37,824 bases of DNA from an uncultured Oscillospiraceae bacterium (GTDB lineage: Bacteria; Bacillota; Clostridia; Oscillospirales; Oscillospiraceae): positions 1 to 37,824 of the forward strand of contig CAMVRT010000017.1 in the NCBI GenBank assembly GCA_947169975.1, written 5' to 3'. The translations under genes and the position numbers were made by a program. Shown here piece after piece: positions 17,846 to 25,252 of the stretch. The stretch's first letter is position 1. Each line of letters opens with the position of its first letter. The notes below the pieces were generated by a model. That model was not told where the DNA came from. It saw only the letters and a list, made by a program, of their open reading frames with translations, and did no database searches.

Positions 17846-18196
17846 TCAAAAAGCGTTTTCCAGATATTCTATGCGTGCTGCGCCGCCGTTTTCATCCACG
17901 TAAACCTCCGCCACGTCAAACCGGGCGGGACAGTCCAGCTCATGCTCGCTGAGATAAAACAGCGCCGTCTTGCGCAGCTTTTCCTGCTTCCGGGCGGTGA
18001 CGGCCTCCCGGGGCAGGCCAAACTCGGTATGGGAGCGGAGCTTGACCTCCACAAAGCAGAGTGTCTTCCCTTTCCGCGCGATCAGATCAATCTCTCCAAA
18101 ACGGCAGTGGTAGCTGTGTGCCAGCAGCTCGTAGCCGCGGCGGCGCAGCCATGCCGCCACCTCCGCCTCACCGCGGATCCCGCTGACGCGACTCAC
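17846..18196 (-). CDS. YraN/UPF0102-family nuclease-like protein
   Basis: Small protein with the restriction-endonuclease-like fold of the UPF0102 family; its cellular role is unsettled. From the GTG at 18196 it has 116 residues, the family's usual size. The core motif GEIDLIARKG...CFVEVKLRS gives the E/D-x-K pattern of the nuclease site (E51-like, D, E, K). The GTG at 18196 overlaps the rnhB stop by GTGA and has GGAGG at 7-base spacing. An upstream ATG at 18211 has no usable SD. The pairing rnhB-yraN is common in Firmicutes and hints at a DNA-processing role. Confidence 0.88.
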   Translation of the reverse strand: MSRVSGIRGEAEVAAWLRRRGYELLAHSYHCRFGEIDLIARKGKTLCFVEVKLRSHTEFGLPREAVTARKQEKLRKTALFYLSEHELDCPARFDVAEVYVDENGGAARIEYLENAF

Positions 18197-18825
18197 CGTT
18201 TGGCCTCCCATTTCCTGAGAAAGGTCATCCGATGCTCGGGACACGGGCCGAACTGATCCAGCATGGCATAGTGGAGCTTGGTGCCGTAGCCCTTGTGTTT
18301 GGCAAACCGGTACTGGGGATAGCGCTTGTCCAGCACCTCCGACACATAGCGATCCCGGCTGACCTTGGCCAGAACAGACGCAGCGGCGATGCTCTCGCTC
18401 CTGCCGTCGCCGCCAACCAGACAGGTGTGGGGCGTAGTGATAGCCGCCGTCTTTCCCTTGTCGCGGTTGCCGTCAATAAGGGCATGGTCCGGCCGGACTG
18501 GCAGGCCGTCGATGGCCAGCTGCATGGCCTTCATCCGGGCGCTCAATATGTCGGTAGCATCGATTTCCGCCGCCTCTATGCGGGCCACCGACCAGGCCTC
18601 GGCAACGGCAATGATCCGGTCATACAACGCCTCGCGCTGCTTTTCCGTCAGCTTTTTGGAGTCGTTCAACCCCTCAATACAGGTATGGGGCGGCAGGATC
18701 ACGGCGGCGGCATAAACCGGTCCCATCAGCGGGCCGGCGCCGGCCTCGTCCACGCCGCAGACGGTCTTGTTCCCGGCGGCAAACAGGCGATCCTCCTCCG
18801 CCCAGGGATGCTGCATCTGTGTCAT
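18193..18825 (-). CDS. rnhB: Ribonuclease HII
   Basis: Cleaves RNA in RNA-DNA hybrids, including single ribonucleotides in DNA. It has 210 residues. The acidic residues are D26 and E27 (GVDEAG), D118 (LIDGN) and the D of SRDRY. The SIAAASVLAKV block is typical. The usual GRG motif reads GAG (residues 29-31), lacking the Arg that is normally conserved. The ATG at 18825 overlaps the rbgA stop by ATGA and has GGAGG 10 bases upstream. It is part of the rbgA-rnhB-yraN operon. Confidence 0.93.
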   Translation of the reverse strand: MTQMQHPWAEEDRLFAAGNKTVCGVDEAGAGPLMGPVYAAAVILPPHTCIEGLNDSKKLTEKQREALYDRIIAVAEAWSVARIEAAEIDATDILSARMKAMQLAIDGLPVRPDHALIDGNRDKGKTAAITTPHTCLVGGDGRSESIAAASVLAKVSRDRYVSEVLDKRYPQYRFAKHKGYGTKLHYAMLDQFGPCPEHRMTFLRKWEAKR

Positions 18826-19691
18826 TCTCTCACATCCTCCACCGTCTCCAGTGTAAAGCGTCCCAGCTTGCCACCTCTGAATTCATCAAGCAAAATGCGG
18901 GCCATACGCTCGGTATCCACCTCCGCGCCGCGCATGAGAAAGCCGCGCTTGCGACCGGCCTTGGTCAAGAGGTCATAGCCGCTGTCTTCCTCCCCGATCT
19001 CCACCTTGTACCGCTCGGTGAGGACGTCGGCGTAGTGTTTGCCCAGATACTCCATGAGGTAGCTGGCCAGCTCCTCGATATCCATCACGTCGTCCTTAAT
19101 GGCGCCGGTGAAGGCAAGGCGCAGACCCACCTGTGTATCGTCAAACTTGGGCCAGAGAATGCCGGGGGTGTCCAGAAGCTCCAGCGTCTGATCCACCGGC
19201 ACCCACTGCTTGGTGCGGGTAACGCCGGGCCTGTCCTCGGCCCGGGCCGTCTTGCGGCGGGCAACCTTATTGATAAAGGTGGATTTCCCCACGTTGGGGA
19301 TCCCCAGCACCATGACGCGGATGGTACGGCCCACCTGTCCCTTGGCCTCCCACGCGGCAATCTTATCCCGCAGCAGCTCCCGCACAGCGGCGGCAAACTG
19401 GGCGGTGCCGCTGCCGCCCTTGGCATTGGCCTCCAGCACGGCATAGCCTTTTTCCCGGAACAAGGCAGCCCAGCGCTTTGTCTGTCGGGGATCCGCCTGA
19501 TCCACCCGGTTCAAAACCACCAGACGGGGCTTGCCCGCGGTCATCTCATCCACATCGGGATTTCGTGAGGACAAGGGGATGCGGGCGTCCAGAATCTCGC
19601 ACACGGCGTCCATCTTGCCGATCTCCGCAGCGATCATCCGCTTTGTTTTCGTCATATGGCCGGGGAACCAGCTCAAACCTTCTATCTGCAC
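18822..19691 (-). CDS. rbgA: Ribosome biogenesis GTPase RbgA (YlqF)
   Basis: Circularly permuted GTPase for late 50S assembly. The protein has 289 residues. The N-terminal WFPGHMTKTKR is diagnostic. The permuted order is visible: G4 as NRVD (normally NKxD), G5 ANAKGG, then G1 GIPNVGKS, G2 PGVT and G3 DTPG. The C-terminal RNA-binding domain ends near RFTLETVE. GTG 19691 has AGGTG at 6-base spacing; an in-frame GTG 9 bases upstream (19700) is the alternative. It is the first gene of the operon, after the rplS terminator. Confidence 0.93.
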   Translation of the reverse strand: MQIEGLSWFPGHMTKTKRMIAAEIGKMDAVCEILDARIPLSSRNPDVDEMTAGKPRLVVLNRVDQADPRQTKRWAALFREKGYAVLEANAKGGSGTAQFAAAVRELLRDKIAAWEAKGQVGRTIRVMVLGIPNVGKSTFINKVARRKTARAEDRPGVTRTKQWVPVDQTLELLDTPGILWPKFDDTQVGLRLAFTGAIKDDVMDIEELASYLMEYLGKHYADVLTERYKVEIGEEDSGYDLLTKAGRKRGFLMRGAEVDTERMARILLDEFRGGKLGRFTLETVEDVRE

Positions 19692-19723
19692 AGCATTCAC
19701 CTACTTTTTTCTCTAATTAATTA

Positions 19724-19732
19724 ATTATATCA
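19724..19732 (-). promoter_or_regulatory. Extended -10 promoter for the rbgA operon
   Basis: TGATATAAT on the minus strand (19724-19732) combines a TGn extension with a perfect TATAAT. No clear -35 box lies upstream, where the rplS terminator sits. The start would be near 19717, about 26 bases before the RbgA start. Confidence 0.6.
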
Positions 19733-19754
19733 TATTTTTCCGCAAAAGAAAAGA

Positions 19755-19782
19755 AAAACCGCCCACAGTCGTGGGCGGTTTT
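19755..19782 (-). terminator. Intrinsic terminator after rplS
   Basis: A 12-bp perfect stem (19755-19766 with 19771-19782, loop of 4) is followed on the minus strand by TTCTTTTCTTTT. It begins 17 bases past the rplS stop. Confidence 0.92.
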
Positions 19783-19799
19783 CGGATCGGCTCGATGGC

Positions 19800-20141
19800 T
19801 TACAGCTTCTCGCGCACCTTGGCAGCCTTACCAACGCGGTCGCGCAGGTAGTACAGCTTGGCGCGGCGGACATAGCCGTGACGCACCGTCTCGATGGTGG
19901 CGATGGAAGGAGAATGGACAGGGAAAACCTTTTCCACGCCGACGCCGTAAGAGATGCGGCGGACGGTGATGGTCTCCTCGATGCCGCCGTGCTTCTTCGC
20001 GATCACGATGCCCTCGAAGACCTGGATACGCTCGCGGGAGCCTTCCTTGACCTTCACGTGGACACGCACGGTGTCACCGACTTCCACCTGCGGCACTTCG
20101 GAGCGCAGCTGCTTTTCATTCAATGCCTTAATGAGATCCAT
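19800..20141 (-). CDS. rplS: 50S ribosomal protein L19
   Basis: Large-subunit protein at the interface with the 30S subunit. It has 113 residues, the normal length. The blocks [27 protein letters not shown] and [14 protein letters not shown] are characteristic, and the end ...[20 protein letters not shown] is typical. AGGAGG lies 8 bases before the ATG at 20141. It stands alone between its own promoter and a strong terminator. In many Firmicutes it follows rimM-trmD; those genes are not here. Confidence 0.97.
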   Translation of the reverse strand: MDLIKALNEKQLRSEVPQVEVGDTVRVHVKVKEGSRERIQVFEGIVIAKKHGGIEETITVRRISYGVGVEKVFPVHSPSIATIETVRHGYVRRAKLYYLRDRVGKAAKVREKL

Positions 20142-20185
20142 GGATATTTCCTCCTGATTTATAGGTGTTCATGCCGTCATTTCTA

Positions 20186-20219
20186 GGCGCAGCTTTGGCG
20201 CCGGCGACAGAGGACCGCC
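20186..20219 (-). promoter_or_regulatory. Two short hairpins in the rplS leader, possible L19 autoregulatory element
   Basis: The leader between the predicted start and the SD holds two adjacent small hairpins: GGCGC/GCGCC (20186-20202) and GGCG/CGCC (20203-20219). Ribosomal protein L19 leaders are known in low-GC Firmicutes. Whether this matches that family was not tested, so the call is tentative. Confidence 0.4.
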
Positions 20220-20237
20220 CTTTTTTCATGCCCGAAT

Positions 20238-20266
20238 AGAATACCATACATTTTATCGGAATGCAA
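20238..20266 (-). promoter_or_regulatory. Promoter for rplS
   Basis: TTGCAT (20261-20266) and TATTCT (20238-20243) on the minus strand, spaced by 17 bases, with a TGn extension directly before the -10. The hexamers are imperfect; the extension and the spacing support the call. Confidence 0.6.
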
Positions 20267-20283
20267 GCATTATTTTACTTTTT

Positions 20284-20946
20284 TTAGCGGAAATCGTCGC
20301 CGTTGGCATCCAAAACAGCCTTGCGGCGGACGCGGATGAAATCCGGCGTCAGCTCCGGGAGATACCGCTCGATGGCCTTGCCCAGCAGCTGGGGATTGAG
20401 GCCGGGGTTCTGGGCCTGCACAATGACGTCGGCCCGGATAACCCCCTCCCCCTCCGTCAATGCAACGGATCGGAGCATAGGGGCAATGTCTACGTCCGCC
20501 AGATCCTTACGCTTGGTGCGCTTCTGAATCACCAGCTCCGGCCTTGCAAACAGCTCCTGCAGCGCATGCACTGCTCCGGCGGGCACGCCGCCGTCATATT
20601 CCAGCTCCACCTCGGCACGCAGATCCGCCAGCTCGCGAATGGGACGCACAGCGCTATAGCAGTCCAGCACACGCAGCCCCATGGGCATACCGGTATTCAG
20701 CTTTTCAGCGATTCCGGCGCCGTCTGTGTCCTGTGTCACCTCGAAGTCCAGCAGCTCGCAGTCGCTGGACTGGCCCACAGGCAGGGGCAGAACAATGGAC
20801 ATGATGGGATGAGGGTGATAGCCTTGGGTGTGTTTGATCTCCAGCTCTGTGCGGGGAAAGGCCCGCTGGAAGGTACGGATCAGATCCAGATGGGAGATGT
20901 AGGAAGCCTGGGCCTCCTTCACGAACAGAAGCCGCAGTTTAGACAT
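20284..20946 (-). CDS. TIGR03936 / DUF2344 radical SAM-associated protein
   Basis: A 220-residue protein nearly always encoded next to, or fused with, the TIGR03960 radical SAM protein that precedes it here. The N-terminus LRLLFVKEAQASYISHLDLIRTFQRAFPR and the GYHPHPIMSIVLPLPVG block are typical. Its activity is unknown; the pair probably acts on RNA, as clostridial homologues neighbour RNase G and ribosomal protein genes. The ATG at 20946 overlaps the upstream gene by 8 bases and has a GGGG-type SD. It is the last gene of the operon. Confidence 0.87.
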   Translation of the reverse strand: MSKLRLLFVKEAQASYISHLDLIRTFQRAFPRTELEIKHTQGYHPHPIMSIVLPLPVGQSSDCELLDFEVTQDTDGAGIAEKLNTGMPMGLRVLDCYSAVRPIRELADLRAEVELEYDGGVPAGAVHALQELFARPELVIQKRTKRKDLADVDIAPMLRSVALTEGEGVIRADVIVQAQNPGLNPQLLGKAIERYLPELTPDFIRVRRKAVLDANGDDFR

Positions 20947-22771
20947 CGCACTTCCCCCCTACCAGCTTGTTTGCGCCGCAGCCGTTGCAGTGGGTGCGGC
21001 AGTCCGGCGTGGTGACGCCCTCCCGGGCGCGCTCATTTTCCCGCCAGAGATAGGCCTCCGACACGCCGCTGGAAATCATGCTCCAAGGCATGAGCTCGTC
21101 CTTTTCCCGGCGGCGGTTGGCGTAAAACGCAGGATCCACGCCGCACTCGGCAAAGGCCTCCTGCCAGCGCTCGAAGGAGAAATACTCCTCCCAGGCGTCA
21201 AGTGTTGCCCCTTTACACCACACTGTTTCCAGTACTTTGCAGAGCTTTCGGTCGCCACGGGCCAGCACGGCCTCAATGACGCTGGTGGCGCTGTCGTGCC
21301 AGTTGTAGGTGACGGTCTTGGTGGTGATGGCCTCACGGAGCAGCTTGACTCTCCGCTCGTACTCCTCCCGTGTGATCTGGGGCTCCCACTGGAAGGCCGT
21401 GTGGGGCTTTGGCACAAACCAGGAGGTGGACACGGTGATGCGGACCCCCCGGTTCTTGTTGGGCGCCGCCTCCCGCCACTCGTGCATGACCCGGGCCGCA
21501 ATGTCGGCGATGCCCAGCACGTCCTCGTCGGTCTCCGTGGGCAGGCCCAGCATGAAATAGAGCTTCACCGCGTTGTATCCCCCGGCAAAAGCCGTATGGC
21601 AGGAGCGCAGCAGCTCCTCCTGGGTGACGTTCTTGTTGATGACGTCACGAAGGCGCTGGGTGCCGGCCTCCGGGGCGAAGGTCAGGCCCGTCTTGCGGCC
21701 CCGGGCCAGCCGCTGCATGAGATTCATGGAGAAGTTGTCCGCCCGGAGAGAAGGGAGAGACAGGTTCACATGACGATGCTCACAGAAGTCCTCCAGCTCG
21801 TCGCACAGCTCCGTCAGCGGCGGATAGTCGCTGGTGCTGAGGGAGGAAAGGGTAACCTCCTGATAACCGGAATCATTGCAGGACTCCACACCGTATTGGG
21901 CGCAGAGCTCCCGGCTGCGGTTGCGCACCGGACGGTAGACATACCCCGCCTGGCAAAACCGGCAGCCCCGGATGCAGCCCCGGAACAGCTCCAGCATGAC
22001 GCGGTCCTGCACGATCTCCGTAGAGGGCACGATGGTCTTCACCGGGAAATAGGACTTGTCCATATCCCGGACGATCCGCTTGGTGACCACGGCGGGAGCG
22101 CCGTCCAGCGGCGTAATGGCCTTGACGGTGCCGTCGTCTTGATATGTCACATCGTAGAGGCTGGGGACATACAGGCCCGGCAGCCGGGCGGCCCGGCGCA
22201 GGAACTCTGCCTTGCTCCACCCCTCACGGCGTGCCTGACGGTGGAGCTCCACCAACTCCACGGTGATGTCCTCGCCCTCGCCCAGAGAGACGATGTCAAT
22301 GAAGTCTGCGATAGGCTCGGCATTGTACATGGCGGTGCCGCCGGCAATCACCAGCGGCGTCAGTCCCGGGCGCTCGGCACTGTGAATGGGGATGCCCGCC
22401 AGATCCAGCATATTGAGGATGGCGGGAAAGGCCATCTCGTAGCCCACGGAAAAAGCCACGATGTCATAATCCGTGATGGGATCGCCGGACTCCAGCGCAA
22501 AGAGGGGCATGCCCGCCTTGCGCATCTCCTGCTCCATGTCGCCCCAGGGCGCAAAGACACGCTCGCACCACACGCCGGGGATCTGGTTCATGACGCCATA
22601 GAGGATCCGCATGCCCAGATTGGACATGCCGATTTCATAGGTATCGGGAAAGCAGAAGGCGATGCGGGTATCCACCTCTGCCTTGTCCTTCATCACTGCG
22701 TTGTATTCTCCGCCCACGTAGCGCGCCGGCTTCTGCACACGGGGCAGGATGCGTTCCAATCTCTTATCCAC
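20939..22771 (-). CDS. TIGR03960 B12-binding-domain radical SAM protein
   Basis: Radical SAM enzyme of unknown reaction, 610 residues from GTG 22771. The N-terminal part resembles a B12-binding fold (about 45-170: AFCFPDTYEIGMSNLG to IVSLGEGEDI). The 4Fe-4S motif CxxxCxxC is C266, C270 and C273 (CIRGCRFC), followed by the TIM-barrel segment with FAPEAGTQRLRDVINK. A cysteine-rich end (DCRTHCNGCG) may hold a further cluster. The GTG has AGGAG at 8-base spacing; upstream ATGs at 22789 and 22804 have none. MDKRLERILPRVQKPARYVGGEYN agrees with the family N-terminus. Confidence 0.9.
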   Translation of the reverse strand: MDKRLERILPRVQKPARYVGGEYNAVMKDKAEVDTRIAFCFPDTYEIGMSNLGMRILYGVMNQIPGVWCERVFAPWGDMEQEMRKAGMPLFALESGDPITDYDIVAFSVGYEMAFPAILNMLDLAGIPIHSAERPGLTPLVIAGGTAMYNAEPIADFIDIVSLGEGEDITVELVELHRQARREGWSKAEFLRRAARLPGLYVPSLYDVTYQDDGTVKAITPLDGAPAVVTKRIVRDMDKSYFPVKTIVPSTEIVQDRVMLELFRGCIRGCRFCQAGYVYRPVRNRSRELCAQYGVESCNDSGYQEVTLSSLSTSDYPPLTELCDELEDFCEHRHVNLSLPSLRADNFSMNLMQRLARGRKTGLTFAPEAGTQRLRDVINKNVTQEELLRSCHTAFAGGYNAVKLYFMLGLPTETDEDVLGIADIAARVMHEWREAAPNKNRGVRITVSTSWFVPKPHTAFQWEPQITREEYERRVKLLREAITTKTVTYNWHDSATSVIEAVLARGDRKLCKVLETVWCKGATLDAWEEYFSFERWQEAFAECGVDPAFYANRRREKDELMPWSMISSGVSEAYLWRENERAREGVTTPDCRTHCNGCGANKLVGGKCDV

Positions 22772-22810
22772 GTTGGACTCTCCTGTCATAAGTAAGCTTG
22801 ACATTTTATT

Positions 22811-23428
22811 TTACCGTGCCGGCGGCCTTTTGACAAGCCCTTTTTCACGCAGTACAGCTGCCAGAACGCCAAAAGCAGCCAGCAGAAGAAAGGGGCTCTT
22901 CCCCGTTCGGATCAGAACTGCCGCGCCGAGGATCAGCAGCGCAGCGGCAAACAGCACGCTGGTGAAGAATACGACCCGGTCCGCCGTAAACGGCTCCGTG
23001 ATCCAGGCGATCACGAGCCACAGGATCCTGCCCCCGTCCAGCGGCCGCGCGGGGATCAGGTTGAAAAGGCCCAGCACCAGCTGAGCCCCCGCAAACACAT
23101 ATGCTTCATCCCACCTTGCCCCCAGCAAAGACAGGATCAGCGCAAAAGCAAGATTGACTGCAGGCCCTGCCAGTGTGGAGAGGATTTCCGCCCCGTAGGA
23201 AAGACGCTGTCCGTTTGCCACAGTCAATTCCGCGCCGAAGGGAGAGATCGAGAGGTGGGAGACACGTCCTCCAAACAGCCGCAAAACAGTCAGATGGCCC
23301 AGCTCGTGGAGGATTGCAGCGCACAAAAGGGACGCAAGCAGCAGAGGGGACGACAGCCAAACAAACAGGATCAAAACTGTGGCAGTCACCGGCGGCAGAT
23401 CGAAAGATACCCTCCTACCCCGCCACAT
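22811..23428 (-). CDS. Site-2 protease family M50 metalloprotease, SpoIVFB-like
   Basis: Polytopic membrane metalloprotease of 205 residues. Zinc motif HELGH at 41-45 lies in a membrane helix, and the second motif NLIPARPLDGG (123-133) brings D131 as third ligand. Five to six hydrophobic segments are visible. In Bacillus the M50 protease SpoIVFB cleaves pro-sigma-K, held by the LytM-type protein SpoIVFA. Here an M23/LytM-domain protein is directly upstream, with its end overlapping this start by 14 bases. The pair therefore looks like SpoIVFA-SpoIVFB. GGAG is 10 bases before the ATG at 23428. Orthology is inferred from pairing and motifs. Confidence 0.8.
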   Translation of the reverse strand: MWRGRRVSFDLPPVTATVLILFVWLSSPLLLASLLCAAILHELGHLTVLRLFGGRVSHLSISPFGAELTVANGQRLSYGAEILSTLAGPAVNLAFALILSLLGARWDEAYVFAGAQLVLGLFNLIPARPLDGGRILWLVIAWITEPFTADRVVFFTSVLFAAALLILGAAVLIRTGKSPFLLLAAFGVLAAVLREKGLVKRPPAR

Positions 23429-24314
23429 AGTACATCGGCTCCAGATAGTCGCTGTCGTGCATCAGCTCAAAGTGGAGGTGCGGGCCCGTCGTCATCCCCG
23501 TGTCACCCACCTCGGCTATAGGATCCCCCAGCGCCACCTGCTGTCCGGAAGAGGCCGTAATGAGACTGCAATGGGCATAGAGCGAGGTGAATCCGCCGGG
23601 GTGACTGATGATCATATATTTCCCATAGTCCGAGGACTCCGCCACCACGCTCACCGTACCGGCGGCAAAGGCGCGGATGACGGTGCCGCTCTCGGCGGCA
23701 ATATCCATGCCGTAGTGGAACTTCTCCTCGCCCAGGATCGGATGTGTCCGGTAGCCGAAGCCGCTGGTGATCTCGCCGTCAAGAGGCGCTGCGTAGGGAA
23801 ATCCCAGCACCTGCTGGGTCAGGCAGACCTGCTGCGGCGTGGTTGCCGCGGTATAGATCACCTCTCCCTCCGGCGTGGTATGGGCGATCTCCTCCTTCTC
23901 ATCCGGCTGCGCTTTTTCTGCGGGGATCTCCTCCGCGCCGAATACCGCTGTGTAGGCGTCGTTGATGGTATTTTTTATGTTTCCATTGGGTGAAACCGCA
24001 CGGCCGGCAGAGGCAAAGGTGGACACGATATCCGTGTCCTCTCCCAGCAAATGCAGCATCTGCCGGCGATAGCGATTCATGACGCCGGGAGCGGCCAGCT
24101 TCACTGTCACCACCAGCATCAGAAGCACGGCACTGATGACCATCTGCCACATCCTGCGGCGTTCGCCGCGGCGGGGCGTTTGTTCCGCAGTTTTTCCCGG
24201 CCGGCGGGTGCCATTCCCCCGCACAGGCGTAACGACAAGGCGTCTGCCCGTCTTTTTGACCTTGTCTTTCCACGGCCGCACGCCGCGTTTCCTGTTCCAG
24301 CGCAGTCCCTCCAT
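23415..24314 (-). CDS. M23/LytM-domain membrane protein, SpoIVFA-like
   Basis: A 299-residue type II membrane protein. A highly basic cytoplasmic N-terminus (1-55) is followed by one membrane helix (56-76), a linker, then an M23 peptidase domain (175-295). The metal/catalytic residues are H200 and D204 (HYGMD), H248 (YAHC) and H279 with H281 (HLHFE), so the site looks complete. The next gene is an M50 protease. In Bacillus the SpoIVFA LytM domain controls SpoIVFB. A sigma-E-like -10 element lies 34 bases upstream. The alternative is a plain cell-wall endopeptidase. The ATG at 24314 has AAGGAG about 11 bases upstream. Confidence 0.8.
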   Translation of the reverse strand: MEGLRWNRKRGVRPWKDKVKKTGRRLVVTPVRGNGTRRPGKTAEQTPRRGERRRMWQMVISAVLLMLVVTVKLAAPGVMNRYRRQMLHLLGEDTDIVSTFASAGRAVSPNGNIKNTINDAYTAVFGAEEIPAEKAQPDEKEEIAHTTPEGEVIYTAATTPQQVCLTQQVLGFPYAAPLDGEITSGFGYRTHPILGEEKFHYGMDIAAESGTVIRAFAAGTVSVVAESSDYGKYMIISHPGGFTSLYAHCSLITASSGQQVALGDPIAEVGDTGMTTGPHLHFELMHDSDYLEPMYYVAG

Positions 24315-24347
24315 GCTCCCTCGCTCCTTGTCCCATCGTTTGTTTTC

Positions 24348-24355
24348 AGTGTATG
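24348..24355 (-). promoter_or_regulatory. Sigma-E-like -10 element before the M23-M50 pair
   Basis: CATACACT on the minus strand matches the sporulation sigma-E -10 consensus CATACAMT exactly. TCTAATT, 12 bases upstream, is a partial fit to the -35, but the spacing is about two bases short. No sigma-A promoter is evident. Start predicted near 24341. Confidence 0.5.
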
Positions 24356-24495
24356 CCGGGCAGGCTCAATTAGAACGGGCATCCGGAAGCCGGACAGAAA
24401 AAGGGATCACATTGTCTCCGGTATCATGTACAAGATAGCCGTCTGGGAGAAGCACATTTCGGTGTTCTTTCAGAATCTGCCGGATCTGGAAAAAG

Positions 24496-24529
24496 AAAAA
24501 GCAGAGCATCCGTCGACGCTCTGCTTTTT
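24496..24529 (-). terminator. Intrinsic terminator after tRNA-Pro
   Basis: A 12-bp stem (24496-24507 with 24518-24529, loop of 10) with A5/T5 arms is followed by TTTTTCC-like sequence on the minus strand. It begins at the last base of the encoded CCA of the tRNA. Confidence 0.88.
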
Positions 24530-24604
24530 GGTCGGAGTGGGGGGACTTGAACCCCCGGCCTCTTGGTCCCGAACCAAGCGCGCTACCAGCTGCGCTACAC
24601 CCCG
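24529..24604 (-). tRNA. tRNA-Pro (anticodon CGG)
   Basis: The minus strand folds into a standard cloverleaf. The acceptor stem pairs CGGGGTG with CACTCCG (one G-T). The D arm holds AGCTGGTAGCGC. The anticodon arm CTTGG/CCAAG encloses TTCGGGA, giving anticodon CGG. The T arm is GGGGG TTCAAGT CCCCC. The discriminator is A, and CCA is encoded. A perfect sigma-A promoter and a terminator flank it, so it is a single-gene transcript. Confidence 0.97.
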
Positions 24605-24615
24605 AAAGCTTTTCT

Positions 24616-24644
24616 ATTATATGCGCTAATTAAATCTGTGTCAA
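24616..24644 (-). promoter_or_regulatory. Perfect sigma-A promoter for tRNA-Pro
   Basis: TTGACA (24639-24644) and TATAAT (24616-24621) on the minus strand with 17-base spacing. The tRNA begins 12 bases after the -10 box. Confidence 0.92.
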
Positions 24645-24737
24645 GCCTAAATATGTTTGAACGCTCTGTCGATTTTTCCAAAAACCACCCTGCATATTTG
24701 CCGTTTCGACACAAATGCTAACAGCGAGGTGATGAAA

Positions 24738-24917
24738 ATGGAGAACAATAATTTACCCGTTGGATTCGGCATGGCACTGGCGCAGAACGCGCCTGCTCTG
24801 CGTTCCTTTGCCGCCATGTCAGAGTCCGAACAGCAGGACGTTCTGGAGCGTGTCAAAACGGTGCGCTCCAAAAATGAGATGCGCCAGCTGGTGGAGCAAC
24901 TGGCCCATGAGAATTGA
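24738..24917 (+). CDS. Small conserved clostridial protein of unknown function
   Basis: A 59-residue soluble protein beginning MENNNLPVGFGMALAQNAPAL. I recall similar short proteins starting N(N)LPxGFGMALAQN in many Clostridia, all uncharacterised. The middle is helical, with the segment MSESEQQDVLERVKTVRSKNEM and no Cys or membrane segment. The ATG at 24738 is 6 bases from GAGGTG; the ATG at 24732 touches that SD and is unlikely. Two further small genes follow on the same strand. No function can be assigned. Confidence 0.75.
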   Translation: MENNNLPVGFGMALAQNAPALRSFAAMSESEQQDVLERVKTVRSKNEMRQLVEQLAHEN

Positions 24918-24930
24918 CGGGGGAAAGAAC

Positions 24931-25182
24931 ATGAACCATAACGATACCAAGGGGCCTGAGACGCCCCGTCCTCCCCACTGGATGGGAGATGAACCCCTGG
25001 CGACCGTTGGCGATCCCATTGTGGAGCAGGGCACCCTGCCCCATTACGGTACCGGCGGCAGCATTGGCTTCTGGCAGATGGAACGGCCTGTCCACCGTGG
25101 CGTCTATCCCGTGATCGACACCGATCTCGGCCGGGACAATGTGGAAAACGACATCCCCGCCGCCGACCGGCAGGATCTCTGA
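24931..25182 (+). CDS. Small hypothetical protein, Pro/Gly-rich
   Basis: An 83-residue acidic protein that I do not recognise. It begins MNHNDTKGPETPRPPHWMGD and is rich in Pro, Gly and Asp, with repeated loop-like pieces (GDPIVEQGT, GTGGSIGFW). No membrane segment or Cys is present, so it may be largely unstructured. The ATG at 24931 has a GGGGGA SD about 7 bases upstream and follows the preceding stop by 13 bases. The good SD and the position inside a three-gene run support it being real; there is no family evidence. Confidence 0.6.
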   Translation: MNHNDTKGPETPRPPHWMGDEPLATVGDPIVEQGTLPHYGTGGSIGFWQMERPVHRGVYPVIDTDLGRDNVENDIPAADRQDL

Positions 25183-25252
25183 TCTCCGGCGGCATAAAAC
25201 GGTTTAAAGCGGGGCATCCTATGACCAATATCAGGAAAGGATGGGTTGCGCC

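Noticed and set aside
24051-24629. Plus-strand frame ending across tRNA-Pro (segment GGLEPPASWSRTK)
   Set aside because: This is the well-known false protein read through an antisense tRNA.
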